Positions 43,985 through 52,830 of a DNA stretch of 64,000 nucleotides are shown in pieces (the stretch's first letter is position 1; each line of letters begins with the position of its first letter). Where the stretch lies: contig CBDEGO010000004.1 of the NCBI GenBank assembly GCA_965237995.1, positions 186,001 to 250,000 on the forward strand, written 5' to 3'. This stretch comes from JAAELZ01 sp965237995 (GTDB lineage: Bacteria; Pseudomonadota; Gammaproteobacteria; Arenicellales; Poriferihabitantaceae). The notes below the pieces were generated by a model. The model was not told the DNA's origin. It did not search any database and saw nothing but the letters and a program-made list of their open reading frames with translations. A program made the translations under genes and the position numbers.

Positions 43985-46891
43985 CTAAGCTGCGCTAACT
44001 CGACACAAAGAGCATTTCGACTCTTGCATCTGGGTGACTGAATCATAACCATAGGTCATGGCGGTATTGGCAGCTTCACCTAATACATAAGGTGCTGCGC
44101 CTTCGGGGTATTTGTCATGTAGGTTTTTACCTTGAAAATGCCCGCCAAAATGAAAGGGCATAAAGGCGACTCCCGATGCGACGCGGCGGGTGACCATGAC
44201 TTGCACTTTAATCTTAGCGCCTTCTGGTGTTTCTACCCAAACGTCACCCCCTTCTCTAACGCCCGCGTTATTTGCGTCTCGAGGGTGCATTTCGATAAAC
44301 ATATCTTGCTGCAATTCAGCCAGCCAAGGGTTAGACCTTGACTCATCACCACCGCCCTCATATTCAACCAAGCGTCCAGTGGTTAAGATAATCGGATAAT
44401 CTCCCGAATAGTCTTTCGCTTGAATAGACCCGTAACGAGTCGGAAGCCTCCAGAATGATTTACGGTCTTCGTAAGTAGGATATTGCTCCACCAAATCACG
44501 TCGACTGCTGTACAGCGGTTCTCGATGAATGGGTATGGGGTCAGGGAAAGTCCATACTTTTACTCTGGCTTTTGCGTTTCCAAATGGCGCACAGCCGTGG
44601 TTGATGGCGACACGCTGAATGCCCCCTGATAAATCGGTTTTCCAGTTTTTACCTTCTGCCGCTTGTTTTTCCTCAGCGGTTAAGTCATCCCACCAACCTA
44701 ATTGTTTCATCAAGTCAGACTTAAACTCTGGATAACCGTCTTTGATTTCTGAATCTTTTGAGTGAAAGCCTTCGGCCAATAAATTCACCCCTTCACGCTC
44801 TACACCGAAGCGCGCTCTGAAAGTTAAACCGCCCTCTGCCACTGATTTACTCCCATCGTATAAATTCGGCGTACCAGGGTGACCCATTTCAGGAGTTCCC
44901 CAACATGGCCAAGGCAAACCGTAAAACTCTCCGTCACACTTGCCACCCTCAGCCTTAAGACTGGTGAAATCAAAATCTCCCCAGTTCTCTTGCTGCTTCT
45001 TTAAACGCTCTGGGCTTTGGCCTGTATAGCCAATGGTCCACATACCTCGGTTAAATTCTCGAGTAATGTCTTCAACCACTGGCTCATCGTTTTCTATCGC
45101 GATATTTTTGAATAACTGATCAGCAATGCCCAACTTCTTCGTCAACTTATACATAATAGTATGGTCTGGCAAAGATTCGAACAATGGCTCCATCACCTGC
45201 GAGCGCCATTGGAATGATCTGTTTGAAGCCGTGACCGAACCACGCGTCTCCAGCTGCGTAGCGGCAGGCAACAAATACACCCCATCTGTACGGTCATGCA
45301 TCACAGAAGCCAAACTTGGGTAGGGGTCAACCACCACCAATAATTCTAGCTGTTCCATGGCCTTCTTCATTTCGGTGCCACGGGTCTGACTATTCGGCGC
45401 ATGCCCCCAGAAGAACATCGCTTTCAAGTTATCATTTTGAGCAATGTTATCCTTTTCTTCAAGAACGCCATCGATCCAACGTGACACCGGCATACCCACT
45501 GTGTTCATCACGTGAACATCTTTGTCGCCTTTCTTCTCGTAGCTGCCTTCATCAAACTGGCCTTTCACCCACTCATAGTCGAGATCCCAGACTTTTGACC
45601 AATGCTTCCAAGACCCCGCTGACAAGCCATAATAACCGGGTAAGGTATTGGCTAATACGCCAAGGTCGGTTGCGCCTTGCACGTTGTCGTGCCCACGGAA
45701 GATATTTGCTCCACCGCCAGAAACGCCCATATTACCTAGCGCCAATTGGAAGGTGCAGTAAGCACGCGTATTGTTATTACCAATGGTGTGTTGGGTACCT
45801 CCCATGCACCAAATAAAAGTTCCTGGTCGGTTATCAGCCATTGCTTTGGCTGCGGCTTTAACTTTATGTTCCGGCACGCCGGTGACATCTGCCACTTTAT
45901 CAGGAGTCCATTTGCGCACTTCTTGCATCACTTCTTCCATACCGTAAACGCGTTGGCGGATAAATTCTTTATCTTCCCATTTGTTCTCAAAGATATGCCA
46001 CATCATGCCCCAGATAATCGGAACGTCCGTTCCAGGGCGAATTTGCAAAAAGTGATCTGCATGGGCTGCTGTTCTAGTAAAGCGCGGGTCGATAACGATA
46101 ATCGGTGCGTTATTCTCTTCCTTCGCTTTCATAATGTGCAGCAATGAAACTGGGTGTGCCTCTGCCGGATTAGAACCAATCAGCAGAATGGCCTTTGAAT
46201 TATGAATATCGTTATAAGAATTGGTCATGGCGCCATAGCCCCATGTATTCGCTACGCCTGCTACCGTTGTGGAATGACAAATTCTCGCTTGATGGTCAAC
46301 ATTGTTAGTGCCCCACATCGCCGCCATTTTACGAAATAGATAAGCTTGCTCATTACTGTGTTTAGCCGAGCCTAACCAGTAAACTGAATCTGGACCTGAC
46401 TCATCGCGGATGCTTAATAATTTGTCACCAATTTCATTAATGGCCTCGTCCCAAGAAACTTTAGTCCATTTACCATCCACTAATTTTGTAGGGTACTTCA
46501 AACGGCGGTCGCCATGACCATGTTCACGAATCGATGCACCTTTCGCGCAATGCGCACCACGGTTAAATGGATGATCAAGTGCAGGCTCTTGGCCTGTCCA
46601 AACGCCATTTTGCACTTCGGCAACAATGCCGCAACCCACAGAGCAGTGAGTACATACTGTTTTTACGCGTTTTATCTCAGCCCCTGAGCCCGCTATTGAG
46701 GCCTGTGCCTTTTTCATCGTCGTTGGCGCGATATTGGAGGCCAATACAGCACCGCCAGCCATTAGCCCAGAATTTCGTAAAAATGCTCGGCGGGGCATCG
46801 CAACACCCAACTTGCTCTGCTTTACCGACTGCGACTGCGCTGCTGATTGAGTCTCAGAAACGGTATTCGATTTCTTCGTTAGTTTCATCAT
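43985..46891 (-). CDS. fdhA: Formate dehydrogenase alpha subunit (Mo/W bis-MGD, TAT)
   Basis: This 968-residue catalytic subunit has a TAT signal (MPRRAFLRNSGLMAGGAVLA, residues about 31-50), a 4Fe-4S site CTHCSVGCGIV...HCAKG (about residues 82-118), and the active-site Cys in RICHSTTVAG (about residue 203). In selenocysteine enzymes a UGA codon stands at that place, so this is a Cys form needing no SelC. RPGTDVPIIWGMM and the C-terminal AFMPFHFGG complete the family pattern. It oxidises formate to CO2 in the periplasm. Tungsten rather than molybdenum is suggested by the tungstate-binding protein and aldehyde oxidoreductase nearby. Confidence 0.95.
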   Translation of the reverse strand: MMKLTKKSNTVSETQSAAQSQSVKQSKLGVAMPRRAFLRNSGLMAGGAVLASNIAPTTMKKAQASIAGSGAEIKRVKTVCTHCSVGCGIVAEVQNGVWTGQEPALDHPFNRGAHCAKGASIREHGHGDRRLKYPTKLVDGKWTKVSWDEAINEIGDKLLSIRDESGPDSVYWLGSAKHSNEQAYLFRKMAAMWGTNNVDHQARICHSTTVAGVANTWGYGAMTNSYNDIHNSKAILLIGSNPAEAHPVSLLHIMKAKEENNAPIIVIDPRFTRTAAHADHFLQIRPGTDVPIIWGMMWHIFENKWEDKEFIRQRVYGMEEVMQEVRKWTPDKVADVTGVPEHKVKAAAKAMADNRPGTFIWCMGGTQHTIGNNNTRAYCTFQLALGNMGVSGGGANIFRGHDNVQGATDLGVLANTLPGYYGLSAGSWKHWSKVWDLDYEWVKGQFDEGSYEKKGDKDVHVMNTVGMPVSRWIDGVLEEKDNIAQNDNLKAMFFWGHAPNSQTRGTEMKKAMEQLELLVVVDPYPSLASVMHDRTDGVYLLPAATQLETRGSVTASNRSFQWRSQVMEPLFESLPDHTIMYKLTKKLGIADQLFKNIAIENDEPVVEDITREFNRGMWTIGYTGQSPERLKKQQENWGDFDFTSLKAEGGKCDGEFYGLPWPCWGTPEMGHPGTPNLYDGSKSVAEGGLTFRARFGVEREGVNLLAEGFHSKDSEIKDGYPEFKSDLMKQLGWWDDLTAEEKQAAEGKNWKTDLSGGIQRVAINHGCAPFGNAKARVKVWTFPDPIPIHREPLYSSRRDLVEQYPTYEDRKSFWRLPTRYGSIQAKDYSGDYPIILTTGRLVEYEGGGDESRSNPWLAELQQDMFIEMHPRDANNAGVREGGDVWVETPEGAKIKVQVMVTRRVASGVAFMPFHFGGHFQGKNLHDKYPEGAAPYVLGEAANTAMTYGYDSVTQMQESKCSLCRVSAA

Positions 46892-46893
46892 CC

Positions 46894-47118
46894 TTACACC
46901 TCCAAAGATTTGTAATATAAAGACACATGCTCAGTGACTTGGTAGCCTTCATCCTTCACCGTCGCTTCAACCGTTTGAGTTTCAGTCGCTTGCACAGTGC
47001 CAGTCGCGGCAATCGCTGCTCCGCCCGTCACCGCAATGCCAGAGCGAAGAAATGACCTTCGACTGGTCTTAACCGAACGGCCTTTAGCTGGGTTAGTTGT
47101 GAGATTGGGTTTTTTCAT
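46894..47118 (-). CDS. Formate dehydrogenase region TAT-targeted small protein
   Basis: This 74-residue protein has a textbook twin-arginine leader, SRRSFLRSGIAVTGGAAIAA, followed by an acidic VKDEGYQVTEHVSLYYKSLE tail. It matches the small TAT protein regularly found before fdhA. AGGAGG lies seven bases upstream. Its stop is 2 bp from the fdhA start. Its function is not established, but a role in maturation or escort of the alpha subunit is likely from synteny. Confidence 0.9.
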   Translation of the reverse strand: MKKPNLTTNPAKGRSVKTSRRSFLRSGIAVTGGAAIAATGTVQATETQTVEATVKDEGYQVTEHVSLYYKSLEV

Positions 47119-47129
47119 TTAATTTCCTC

Positions 47130-47861
47130 CTAAACAGGTGACTTCAAATACTGACTGTCGAGGGCTATAAAAGCGCTGCCAAAGCGCCCGACAGATCGGT
47201 AAAAATTAGCTGCTTTGGCCTGCGCCAAGTCAGTAAAAAATTGCTCGCACCACGGCTCGATGTGCTTGCTATAAAACTGTAGTTGAACATGGGCCGCTGC
47301 CTCATCGTTGATCAACATAGACATCACTTCAAAAAGCGACACAATATGGTCTTCTGGTTCTTTAACTGATGGGTCTCGCTCGATACCAAGCAGTTTAAGG
47401 TCATCTCGCAATAAACTAAGGGGCTGCTCCATCAAGAAACCCGTTAAATACCAAGAACCGTAAGGAACCAACTCACCACGACCCACACCGATAAACAACT
47501 CGTGGTACTCATTCGCAATATTGTGCTCACTAACCGAGTCCACTGCCAGCCCAAGCGAAGACATTGCTAACAGCATTTCATCTTCATCCACTTCAACCTG
47601 ACCAAAACCCGCCACCTGCTCCAGTAATTGCGAAGCGGGTGCCTCGCGCAGCAATGCCGCCAAAATGGAATAAGCGCCGGCTCTATATTGTTGCTCTTCA
47701 GCAATGTGATGTTCTGATGCCAATCGATTTAGCGCTGGTTGATCTTGTGTTGGCTGACTACTACGCTTAGGCATAGGCACATCCGAGCTGAACACCTCGA
47801 CCGATAGCGTCGGTTGAGCCAGTGTAGATTCGAGTTGTTGAGTACGTGTTTGAGTCTGCAT
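47130..47861 (-). CDS. TorD-family molybdoenzyme chaperone
   Basis: This 243-residue all-helical protein matches the TorD/DmsD family. The first 50 residues are extra and polar. The core has YSILAALLREAPASQLLEQV, then NEYHELFIGVGRGELVPYGS (family motif Y..LF.G...P...S), the EPEDHIVSLFEVM segment (the conserved ExPDH-like motif), and a C-terminal PWCEQFF. It would bind the TAT leader of FdhA and hold it for cofactor insertion before export. It is the first gene of the torD-fdhABC unit, with a sigma-54 promoter 35 bases upstream. Confidence 0.88.
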   Translation of the reverse strand: MQTQTRTQQLESTLAQPTLSVEVFSSDVPMPKRSSQPTQDQPALNRLASEHHIAEEQQYRAGAYSILAALLREAPASQLLEQVAGFGQVEVDEDEMLLAMSSLGLAVDSVSEHNIANEYHELFIGVGRGELVPYGSWYLTGFLMEQPLSLLRDDLKLLGIERDPSVKEPEDHIVSLFEVMSMLINDEAAAHVQLQFYSKHIEPWCEQFFTDLAQAKAANFYRSVGRFGSAFIALDSQYLKSPV

Positions 47862-47886
47862 TACTTTTGTTTTCTATATTACTCAT

Positions 47887-47902
47887 AGCAAATTTTGTGC
47901 CA
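47887..47902 (-). promoter_or_regulatory. Sigma-54 promoter for torD-fdhABC
   Basis: On the minus strand the sequence reads TGGCACA, AAAT, TTGCT. This fits the -24/-12 consensus TGGCACG-N4-TTGCW, with only the last base of the -24 box off. It lies about 26 bases upstream of the torD ATG. An NtrC-family activator is encoded at 53934. Confidence 0.8.
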
Positions 47903-47959
47903 CTTTATTTTGAGAATAATCATTAATACGGAGGAAATTACCTACAGAAAAAGCATTTT

Positions 47960-47976
47960 TAGTCATTTTTGTCTCA
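47960..47976. promoter_or_regulatory. Candidate activator half-site upstream of torD promoter
   Basis: TTGTCTCA (47969-47976) equals one arm of the 17-bp palindrome at 50851. The other arm is not conserved. It is about 60-70 bases upstream of the sigma-54 -24 element, a usual enhancer distance. Confidence 0.4.
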
Positions 47977-48041
47977 CCTAAAGCCAAATTAGCCCAATAC
48001 GAAAAAGCAAAGATTGACAAGTTGACCGGAACAGAAAAGAG

Positions 48042-49574
48042 TTATAAATCAACAGTTGGGTCCTGCATCATATCTTTAACTCGGCAGTCTCCACACATTT
48101 TCAAACGCAGCTTTGAACGTTCATCACCAAACATCGCATGCCCTTCAAGCTTTGTGAGGATGGCAGTAATACCGGATAAGGTGGCAAATGGCTTGCCGCA
48201 GCTGATACAGCAAAACGGTTGCTCTTCATGCAATAAGCGCGCTTTATTTCGCACTTGCGGGTCGTACACGATGCGTGAACTAATAGTGATGGCCCCTTCT
48301 GGGCAGGTCGTTTCACATATACCGCATTGAAAACAGTTTGCCTCGATAAACCCTAATGAAGGCTTATCACCGCCATCTTGTAGCGCATTCCCCGGGCAAG
48401 CACTGACGCAAGACATACATAAGGTACACGCATCTTGTTTAACCATTGCCTCGCCAAAAATAGCGCCTTCTGGCAATACTTGAGTTGCCACTTGTTGAGG
48501 AGCATGCTCCACAAGGTGATCCAAGGCCATAAACAGCGCTTGTCGCTTTTGGTCAAACGCAGCATGTTTTGCTCGCTCAATCATCGGCATGGCTGATGTT
48601 GAGAACAAATCACCTTGGTCGGTTATCACCGACAATACTGTAGGCGGGTAACCTAAACCCGACAACATCGCTGCAACCATCTCAATATTTAGATCAAGCG
48701 CTTGGCGCGCTGAATCCGGCATAGCGTCCAAGTCAAATAAATGCACCGTTCGGGCACCCCACGCTAAAGCGGACAGCCAAACTTCTGGGCCTACACTTGC
48801 GACTTCTTCAACTTTAATGACCAACGCGCTCGGCAACATCAATTGCACGCGGTCATATTCAAGCTCTGTAACAAATACAATTTCAGGCGCGCCTCCACCT
48901 TGGTCGATATAGGTGAAAATAAGCGTACGCACATGTTTTTGTAGGTCTTCTACAAAAGGGTAAGCGTAGCTGATCGCCGAAGAAGGGCAAACGGTAGAGC
49001 AAACACCACCACCTTGGCAGCGAAACGGATCAACTTCAATCGTATTGATCAATGAGGTGATGGCCTCTGCTGGGCAAGCATCGATACAGCGCGTGCAACC
49101 GGCTTTTCCCGATCGACCATGCGCACAGAGCGATGCATCATAGTTAAAATAGCGCGGTTTATCGAACGTGCCCACCAAGTCTTCTAATAGCGGTATCATC
49201 TCCGCGGGGTCGTCTTGTGTTGCATCGGCAAACACATAACCCGGCGGCTTCAACGCCATCGTCAATGTAGGTTCTGAACAAAGATCCAGAACTATATCAG
49301 CCTGCTTTTCGACGTTGCCTTGTGTCACTATAAACTGACCCAAAGCACCTTCAATAGAAAACGGTTGATCGGTTTTAAATTCTATTGAATCAACTGTTAA
49401 CGGCTCTGGCACATCAGCGTAGTTTGCGATAGCACTTGTTTCACCCAACACCAATACGCGCCCACGCGATTGGTATTCCACCATCGAGGTCGATTGAGGG
49501 CTCAAGGCTTCGATTGCTGCGTACGCGGCCTCGCGTGCTTTATTTTTTTCGTGTGAAGCAAACGAATCAGTCAT
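48042..49574 (-). CDS. Multi-cluster 4Fe-4S ferredoxin of the fdh locus
   Basis: This 510-residue protein contains four cysteine clusters. Two lie near the middle (CTRCIDACPAEAI, and CQGGGVCSTVCPSSAI, about residues 155-205), and two near the C-terminus (CTLCMSCVSACPGNAL, CFQCGICETTCPEGAI, about 395-450). A final CISCGKPF...CGDCR may bind zinc. Homologues sit between DUF3306 and TorD genes in many proteobacterial fdh clusters. The role may be electron supply for cofactor or cluster maturation, or an auxiliary redox link, but this is unproved. It probably belongs to the unit headed by the DUF3305 gene. Confidence 0.85.
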   Translation of the reverse strand: MTDSFASHEKNKAREAAYAAIEALSPQSTSMVEYQSRGRVLVLGETSAIANYADVPEPLTVDSIEFKTDQPFSIEGALGQFIVTQGNVEKQADIVLDLCSEPTLTMALKPPGYVFADATQDDPAEMIPLLEDLVGTFDKPRYFNYDASLCAHGRSGKAGCTRCIDACPAEAITSLINTIEVDPFRCQGGGVCSTVCPSSAISYAYPFVEDLQKHVRTLIFTYIDQGGGAPEIVFVTELEYDRVQLMLPSALVIKVEEVASVGPEVWLSALAWGARTVHLFDLDAMPDSARQALDLNIEMVAAMLSGLGYPPTVLSVITDQGDLFSTSAMPMIERAKHAAFDQKRQALFMALDHLVEHAPQQVATQVLPEGAIFGEAMVKQDACTLCMSCVSACPGNALQDGGDKPSLGFIEANCFQCGICETTCPEGAITISSRIVYDPQVRNKARLLHEEQPFCCISCGKPFATLSGITAILTKLEGHAMFGDERSKLRLKMCGDCRVKDMMQDPTVDL

Positions 49575-49585
49575 AGTGCACTCTA

Positions 49586-50251
49586 TTAGTGTAAGGTTTC
49601 ATTAGTTGGCTCAGACTCAGAAGCTAAGCTATCTGCATCTTGCGTTTGTAAGTCATTTTGCTCCTCAACACGCCCTTGCTCTTCGGTCTCATCTAATGCG
49701 GATATTTCTGGCTCATTACCCTCTAAACCATCTAATTCATCGCTGTCTTCTACCGTTTTAGATTCATCATCAACCACAGATTCCGCTAACTCTAACTCAC
49801 GCTGCTCAAGCGCTTGCTCTTCTAGCAACCGGCGCTCTTTTTCCGCTTCAACTTCGATCATGTGCTTCATATCTGCGGTGATGGTATTTGGGTCCAGCTT
49901 TTCGAAAAAGGTGTAGTCATCGTCATATTCATCCAACCCATCGCGTAGGTTATAACTGGCACCGTGGAACAACTTCTTAAGTGCCAACTGGCGTAGGCGA
50001 TCGCTTACACCTGTAGACATAAACCCAGAAAAATCAGCGTCTTCATCGAGCGATGTTAAATCTGGCATATCTGCATCGGTTAGTTGATTGAGTTGCTCAA
50101 GTTGCTGCTCCCGGGTTAATTCAGTTTGCGCCTTTTGGTCAGTAACAAGCCCTCCGTCATCTTGTGTTATTTCTAATGCTTCTTCCTGTTTTACCGCTTG
50201 CTTACGCTTACTCCAACGCGAGGATAGACTTGCTTTTTCTTGGTCGCTCAT
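49586..50251 (-). CDS. DUF3306 family protein
   Basis: This 221-residue protein starts SLSSRWSKRKQAVKQEE. The DUF3306 core is PDLTSLDEDADFSGFMSTGV (about residues 77-96), then LRQLALKKLFHGASYNLRDG and LDEYDDDYTFFEKLDPNT. The last 80 residues are Glu- and Asp-rich and low in complexity. The ATG overlaps the DUF3305 stop by 4 bp. It is a conserved member of fdh clusters, presumed cytoplasmic, and without an established function. Confidence 0.88.
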   Translation of the reverse strand: MSDQEKASLSSRWSKRKQAVKQEEALEITQDDGGLVTDQKAQTELTREQQLEQLNQLTDADMPDLTSLDEDADFSGFMSTGVSDRLRQLALKKLFHGASYNLRDGLDEYDDDYTFFEKLDPNTITADMKHMIEVEAEKERRLLEEQALEQRELELAESVVDDESKTVEDSDELDGLEGNEPEISALDETEEQGRVEEQNDLQTQDADSLASESEPTNETLH

Positions 50252-50715
50252 CGCTGTTGTTTCCAGTCAACACGTTTTCGTTTCTTGCGCTTTTCCGCCG
50301 AATAGTTCTCTACCACATACGCCTCCACTTGTTGATACAACTCTGGCGGAATCGGAACTGAATAAATACTTGCGTCACCCTCAAGATAAGCATGCGCTTC
50401 GTCGAAGCTCATCGTCACTAGAAAAGGTTCCGGTCGCTCATCATCTTGTTGATCTGCCACGATGAAGCAACTCGGTTGCGGAGACATCAAATTATGATAA
50501 TAACTTTCACACTGATCTTCGTAGAAACGCAATGACATCCCGCTGTATACGTATTGATTCAATTCATCTGAAGTATGTATTTGGCTGCCCGTTTTGACAT
50601 CCAAAGCCTCACCCGAAATATTACACAGTCCAACCACATTCCAACTCAACGACGCCCATTGACTCGCAGCGGGCCGTGATTCCAAAACAACAGACACCGT
50701 AAAGTGATCTAACAT
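50248..50715 (-). CDS. DUF3305 family protein
   Basis: This 155-residue protein opens FTVSVVLESRPAASQWASLS and has LRFYEDQCESYYHNLMSPQP, then SCFIVADQQDDERPEPFLVTM. These are the DUF3305 features, always paired with DUF3306 beside formate dehydrogenase genes. The C-terminus is very basic (EKRKKRKRVDWK). The gene is translationally coupled to DUF3306 through ATGA and is headed by a sigma-54 promoter 40 bases upstream. Function is unknown, with a maturation role assumed from synteny. Confidence 0.88.
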   Translation of the reverse strand: MLDHFTVSVVLESRPAASQWASLSWNVVGLCNISGEALDVKTGSQIHTSDELNQYVYSGMSLRFYEDQCESYYHNLMSPQPSCFIVADQQDDERPEPFLVTMSFDEAHAYLEGDASIYSVPIPPELYQQVEAYVVENYSAEKRKKRKRVDWKQQR

Positions 50716-50755
50716 GTAACGGACAGTTTATAGTTATGATTGACATAATATTAAT

Positions 50756-50772
50756 AGCAAATATCGTGCCAA
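50756..50772 (-). promoter_or_regulatory. Sigma-54 promoter for DUF3305-DUF3306-ferredoxin
   Basis: On the minus strand it reads TTGGCACG, ATAT, TTGCT, a full match to the -24/-12 consensus with N4 spacing. It lies about 40 bases upstream of the DUF3305 ATG. Confidence 0.9.
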
Positions 50773-50850
50773 TAAAAACGCTGACAGAACGACTAAAACA
50801 CTCCCAACACTTAACAAGCTGGTTAAAACTGACCTATCAGTCTTTTATTT

Positions 50851-50867
50851 TGAGACAAATTGTCTCA
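50851..50867. promoter_or_regulatory. Palindromic enhancer candidate between divergent sigma-54 promoters
   Basis: TGAGACAAATTGTCTCA is a perfect 8+1+8 palindrome. It lies about 80 bases from the -24 box of each of the two divergent sigma-54 promoters, the usual place for an NtrC-type activator. Related sequences occur upstream of tupA and torD. Confidence 0.75.
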
Positions 50868-50939
50868 TATTAGCTAAAAGCGATGGACGTCATCATACAT
50901 CACTATCAACAAAAGTATGCCGCTACAGCATTGAATTAG

Positions 50940-50956
50940 TTGGCACGAAAATTGCT
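50940..50956 (+). promoter_or_regulatory. Sigma-54 promoter for fdhD and HTH/PBP regulator
   Basis: Reads TTGGCACG, AAAA, TTGCT on the plus strand, a full match to consensus. The fdhD ATG is 95 bases downstream, leaving a leader of about 80 bases. Confidence 0.9.
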
Positions 50957-51050
50957 ACTTATTAACTTAAGCTTGCGCTATTCTTGATATCTTAAGCCGC
51001 AGTTCTAATTCTTACGCTGCGCAAATACACTGAAATATAAGCACTAAATA

Positions 51051-51875
51051 ATGAGCTCAATTAACTTATCCGATGAAGGACTAGACGCCGCGATAGAAGT
51101 CACCGCTCAAAATGAATTTGGCGAAACCATTCCCTGTTACGTCGCCACGGAACGTGCCTTAACAATCCATCTAGACAAACGGGAAGTAGTGACGGTGATG
51201 ACGCTCGGAACACAACCAGAATTGCTCACTCTAGGTTGGTTGCTCAATCAACGATTAGTGCAGTCCGTCAATGATGTTGAATCCATCAAAGTTAACTGGG
51301 AAACTGAATCTGTTGAGGTCATCACCCATAGGCAAGCAGCGGGAATCGAGCAGAAACTCAAGACCAAAACCGTCACCACGGGTTGTGGTCAAGGCGCGAT
51401 GTATGGAGACTTATTAGCTGATCTGCGAAAAATAAAATTACCTAAAGTAGACATCAAACAATCTTTGATATACGAGTTACTTAAAACACTCAATACCCAT
51501 AACGAAATTTACAAACAAGCAGGCGCTGTTCACGGTTGTGCGCTATGCCAAGGCACGCAGATACTGCGCTTTGTAGAAGACGTAGGCCGGCACAACGCGG
51601 TTGATGCAATCGCGGGTTATATGGCGATCAAATCGATTAGCGGCGCAGATAAGGTTTTTTACACTACTGGACGGCTTACTTCTGAAATGGTGATCAAGGT
51701 GGCGCAAATGCGCATCCCCATTTTATTATCGCGCTCGGGCACCACACACATGGCGCTATTGCTAGCCAGAAAAGTAGGGGTTACGCTGCTGTCACGCGCC
51801 AAAGGAAGACACTTTTTAATCTATACTGGCGCAGACAATGTAGAGCTTGACGCCATCCCAAACCGCAGCAACTAA
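51051..51875 (+). CDS. fdhD: FdhD sulfurtransferase for formate dehydrogenase maturation
   Basis: This 274-residue protein has the FdhD blocks ERALTIHLDKREVVTVMTLG, then VTTGCGQGAMYG, the sulfur-carrying CxxC in HGCALCQG (about residues 161-168), VGRHNAVDAIAGY, and TTGRLTSEMVIKVAQM. FdhD passes sulfur from a cysteine desulfurase to the bis-MGD cofactor, which is needed for FDH activity. It is divergent from the DUF3305 unit with sigma-54 promoters on both sides, so maturation is co-induced with the structural genes. The HTH regulator follows 17 bp later. Confidence 0.95.
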   Translation: MSSINLSDEGLDAAIEVTAQNEFGETIPCYVATERALTIHLDKREVVTVMTLGTQPELLTLGWLLNQRLVQSVNDVESIKVNWETESVEVITHRQAAGIEQKLKTKTVTTGCGQGAMYGDLLADLRKIKLPKVDIKQSLIYELLKTLNTHNEIYKQAGAVHGCALCQGTQILRFVEDVGRHNAVDAIAGYMAIKSISGADKVFYTTGRLTSEMVIKVAQMRIPILLSRSGTTHMALLLARKVGVTLLSRAKGRHFLIYTGADNVELDAIPNRSN

Positions 51876-51892
51876 ACCCTACAGCAAACCCG

Positions 51893-52807
51893 ATGAGCAG
51901 CTCAGAAAACCCTTTACTGTCTCCTTTTCTGAGCGTAAAACAAGTTGCAGTGTATTTGCAGCTCAACGAAAAAAAGATCTATGAACTTGCAAACTCTGGA
52001 GTCATTCCTGCGACTAAAGTCACCGGGAAATGGATGTTTCCTAGAGAGTTAATAGACCACTGGATGCTAGATTCATCGCATAGCGGTCTATTGTCAGAAC
52101 GCCTAATTATTGGTGGCAGCGACGACCCGTTACTCTACCGAGTGGTCAACGAGTTTGCCTCTCAGACTGGCTCACAAGCCTTGGTCACTTATTCTCCAAC
52201 GGGGACACGTCTCGGGCTTGAATTGATGCAAGCTCATCGCGTAGATGCTTGCGGTATACACTGGGGCCCGGATTCTGAAAGCGCAACCAGACACCCCGCA
52301 TTACTACGACACTATTCCGAGCATGTACATTGGGTGCTGATTCATGCGTTTAAACGCGAACAAGGGCTAATGCTGTCACCAGAGTTAGCGAAGTCGAGCC
52401 CGAGCATAGAAGATTTATTCGAACCCACTATACGGTGGGTTATGCGGCAAGCCGGGGCTGGCGCGCAACGCTTTATATTAGAGGTGTTGAGCCAATACGG
52501 CAAAACCAACGAACAGCTAAATCAGTCGCTATCGGCTCTATCAGAGAGAGAGGCCGCAGCAAGCGTCGCAATGGGTGTGGCTGACGTTGCGCCTGGCGCA
52601 AAATCAGCCGCAGCTGAATTCGGCCTTGGATTTATTAGTCTTGGCTGGGAGGCTTTTGATTTGGCGATCCCTAGAAAGATTTGGTTTCGGCACTTATTTC
52701 AAAACTTAACAGCTCAATTGCGATCATTAGAAACACACACCATCGCCAAGCAGTTGAGTGGATACGACTTAAGCCAATCAGGTGAACTTGTTTGGGGTGA
52801 TGATTAA
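51893..52807 (+). CDS. HTH (excisionase-type) plus PBP-like domain regulator
   Basis: This 304-residue protein starts with an HTH_17 excisionase-type domain (SVKQVAVYLQLNEKKIYELA, then NSGVIPATKVTGKWMFPREL). It continues with a periplasmic-binding-protein-like domain without a signal peptide (ERLIIGGSDDPLLYRVVNEF, TYSPTGTRLGLELMQAHRVDA). Such one-component proteins are thought to sense a small ligand, often an oxyanion such as molybdate or tungstate, when found near Mo/W enzyme genes. Its position after fdhD and convergent with tupA supports an oxyanion-sensing role. That is inference. The ligand and target are unknown. Confidence 0.8.
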   Translation: MSSSENPLLSPFLSVKQVAVYLQLNEKKIYELANSGVIPATKVTGKWMFPRELIDHWMLDSSHSGLLSERLIIGGSDDPLLYRVVNEFASQTGSQALVTYSPTGTRLGLELMQAHRVDACGIHWGPDSESATRHPALLRHYSEHVHWVLIHAFKREQGLMLSPELAKSSPSIEDLFEPTIRWVMRQAGAGAQRFILEVLSQYGKTNEQLNQSLSALSEREAAASVAMGVADVAPGAKSAAAEFGLGFISLGWEAFDLAIPRKIWFRHLFQNLTAQLRSLETHTIAKQLSGYDLSQSGELVWGDD

Positions 52808-52830
52808 CAGCCCATCGTTACCGATAAACA

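Noticed and set aside
45316..46147. Plus-strand open frames inside fdhA
   Set aside because: They lie antisense to a well-conserved molybdoenzyme gene and have no domain pattern or ribosome-binding site.
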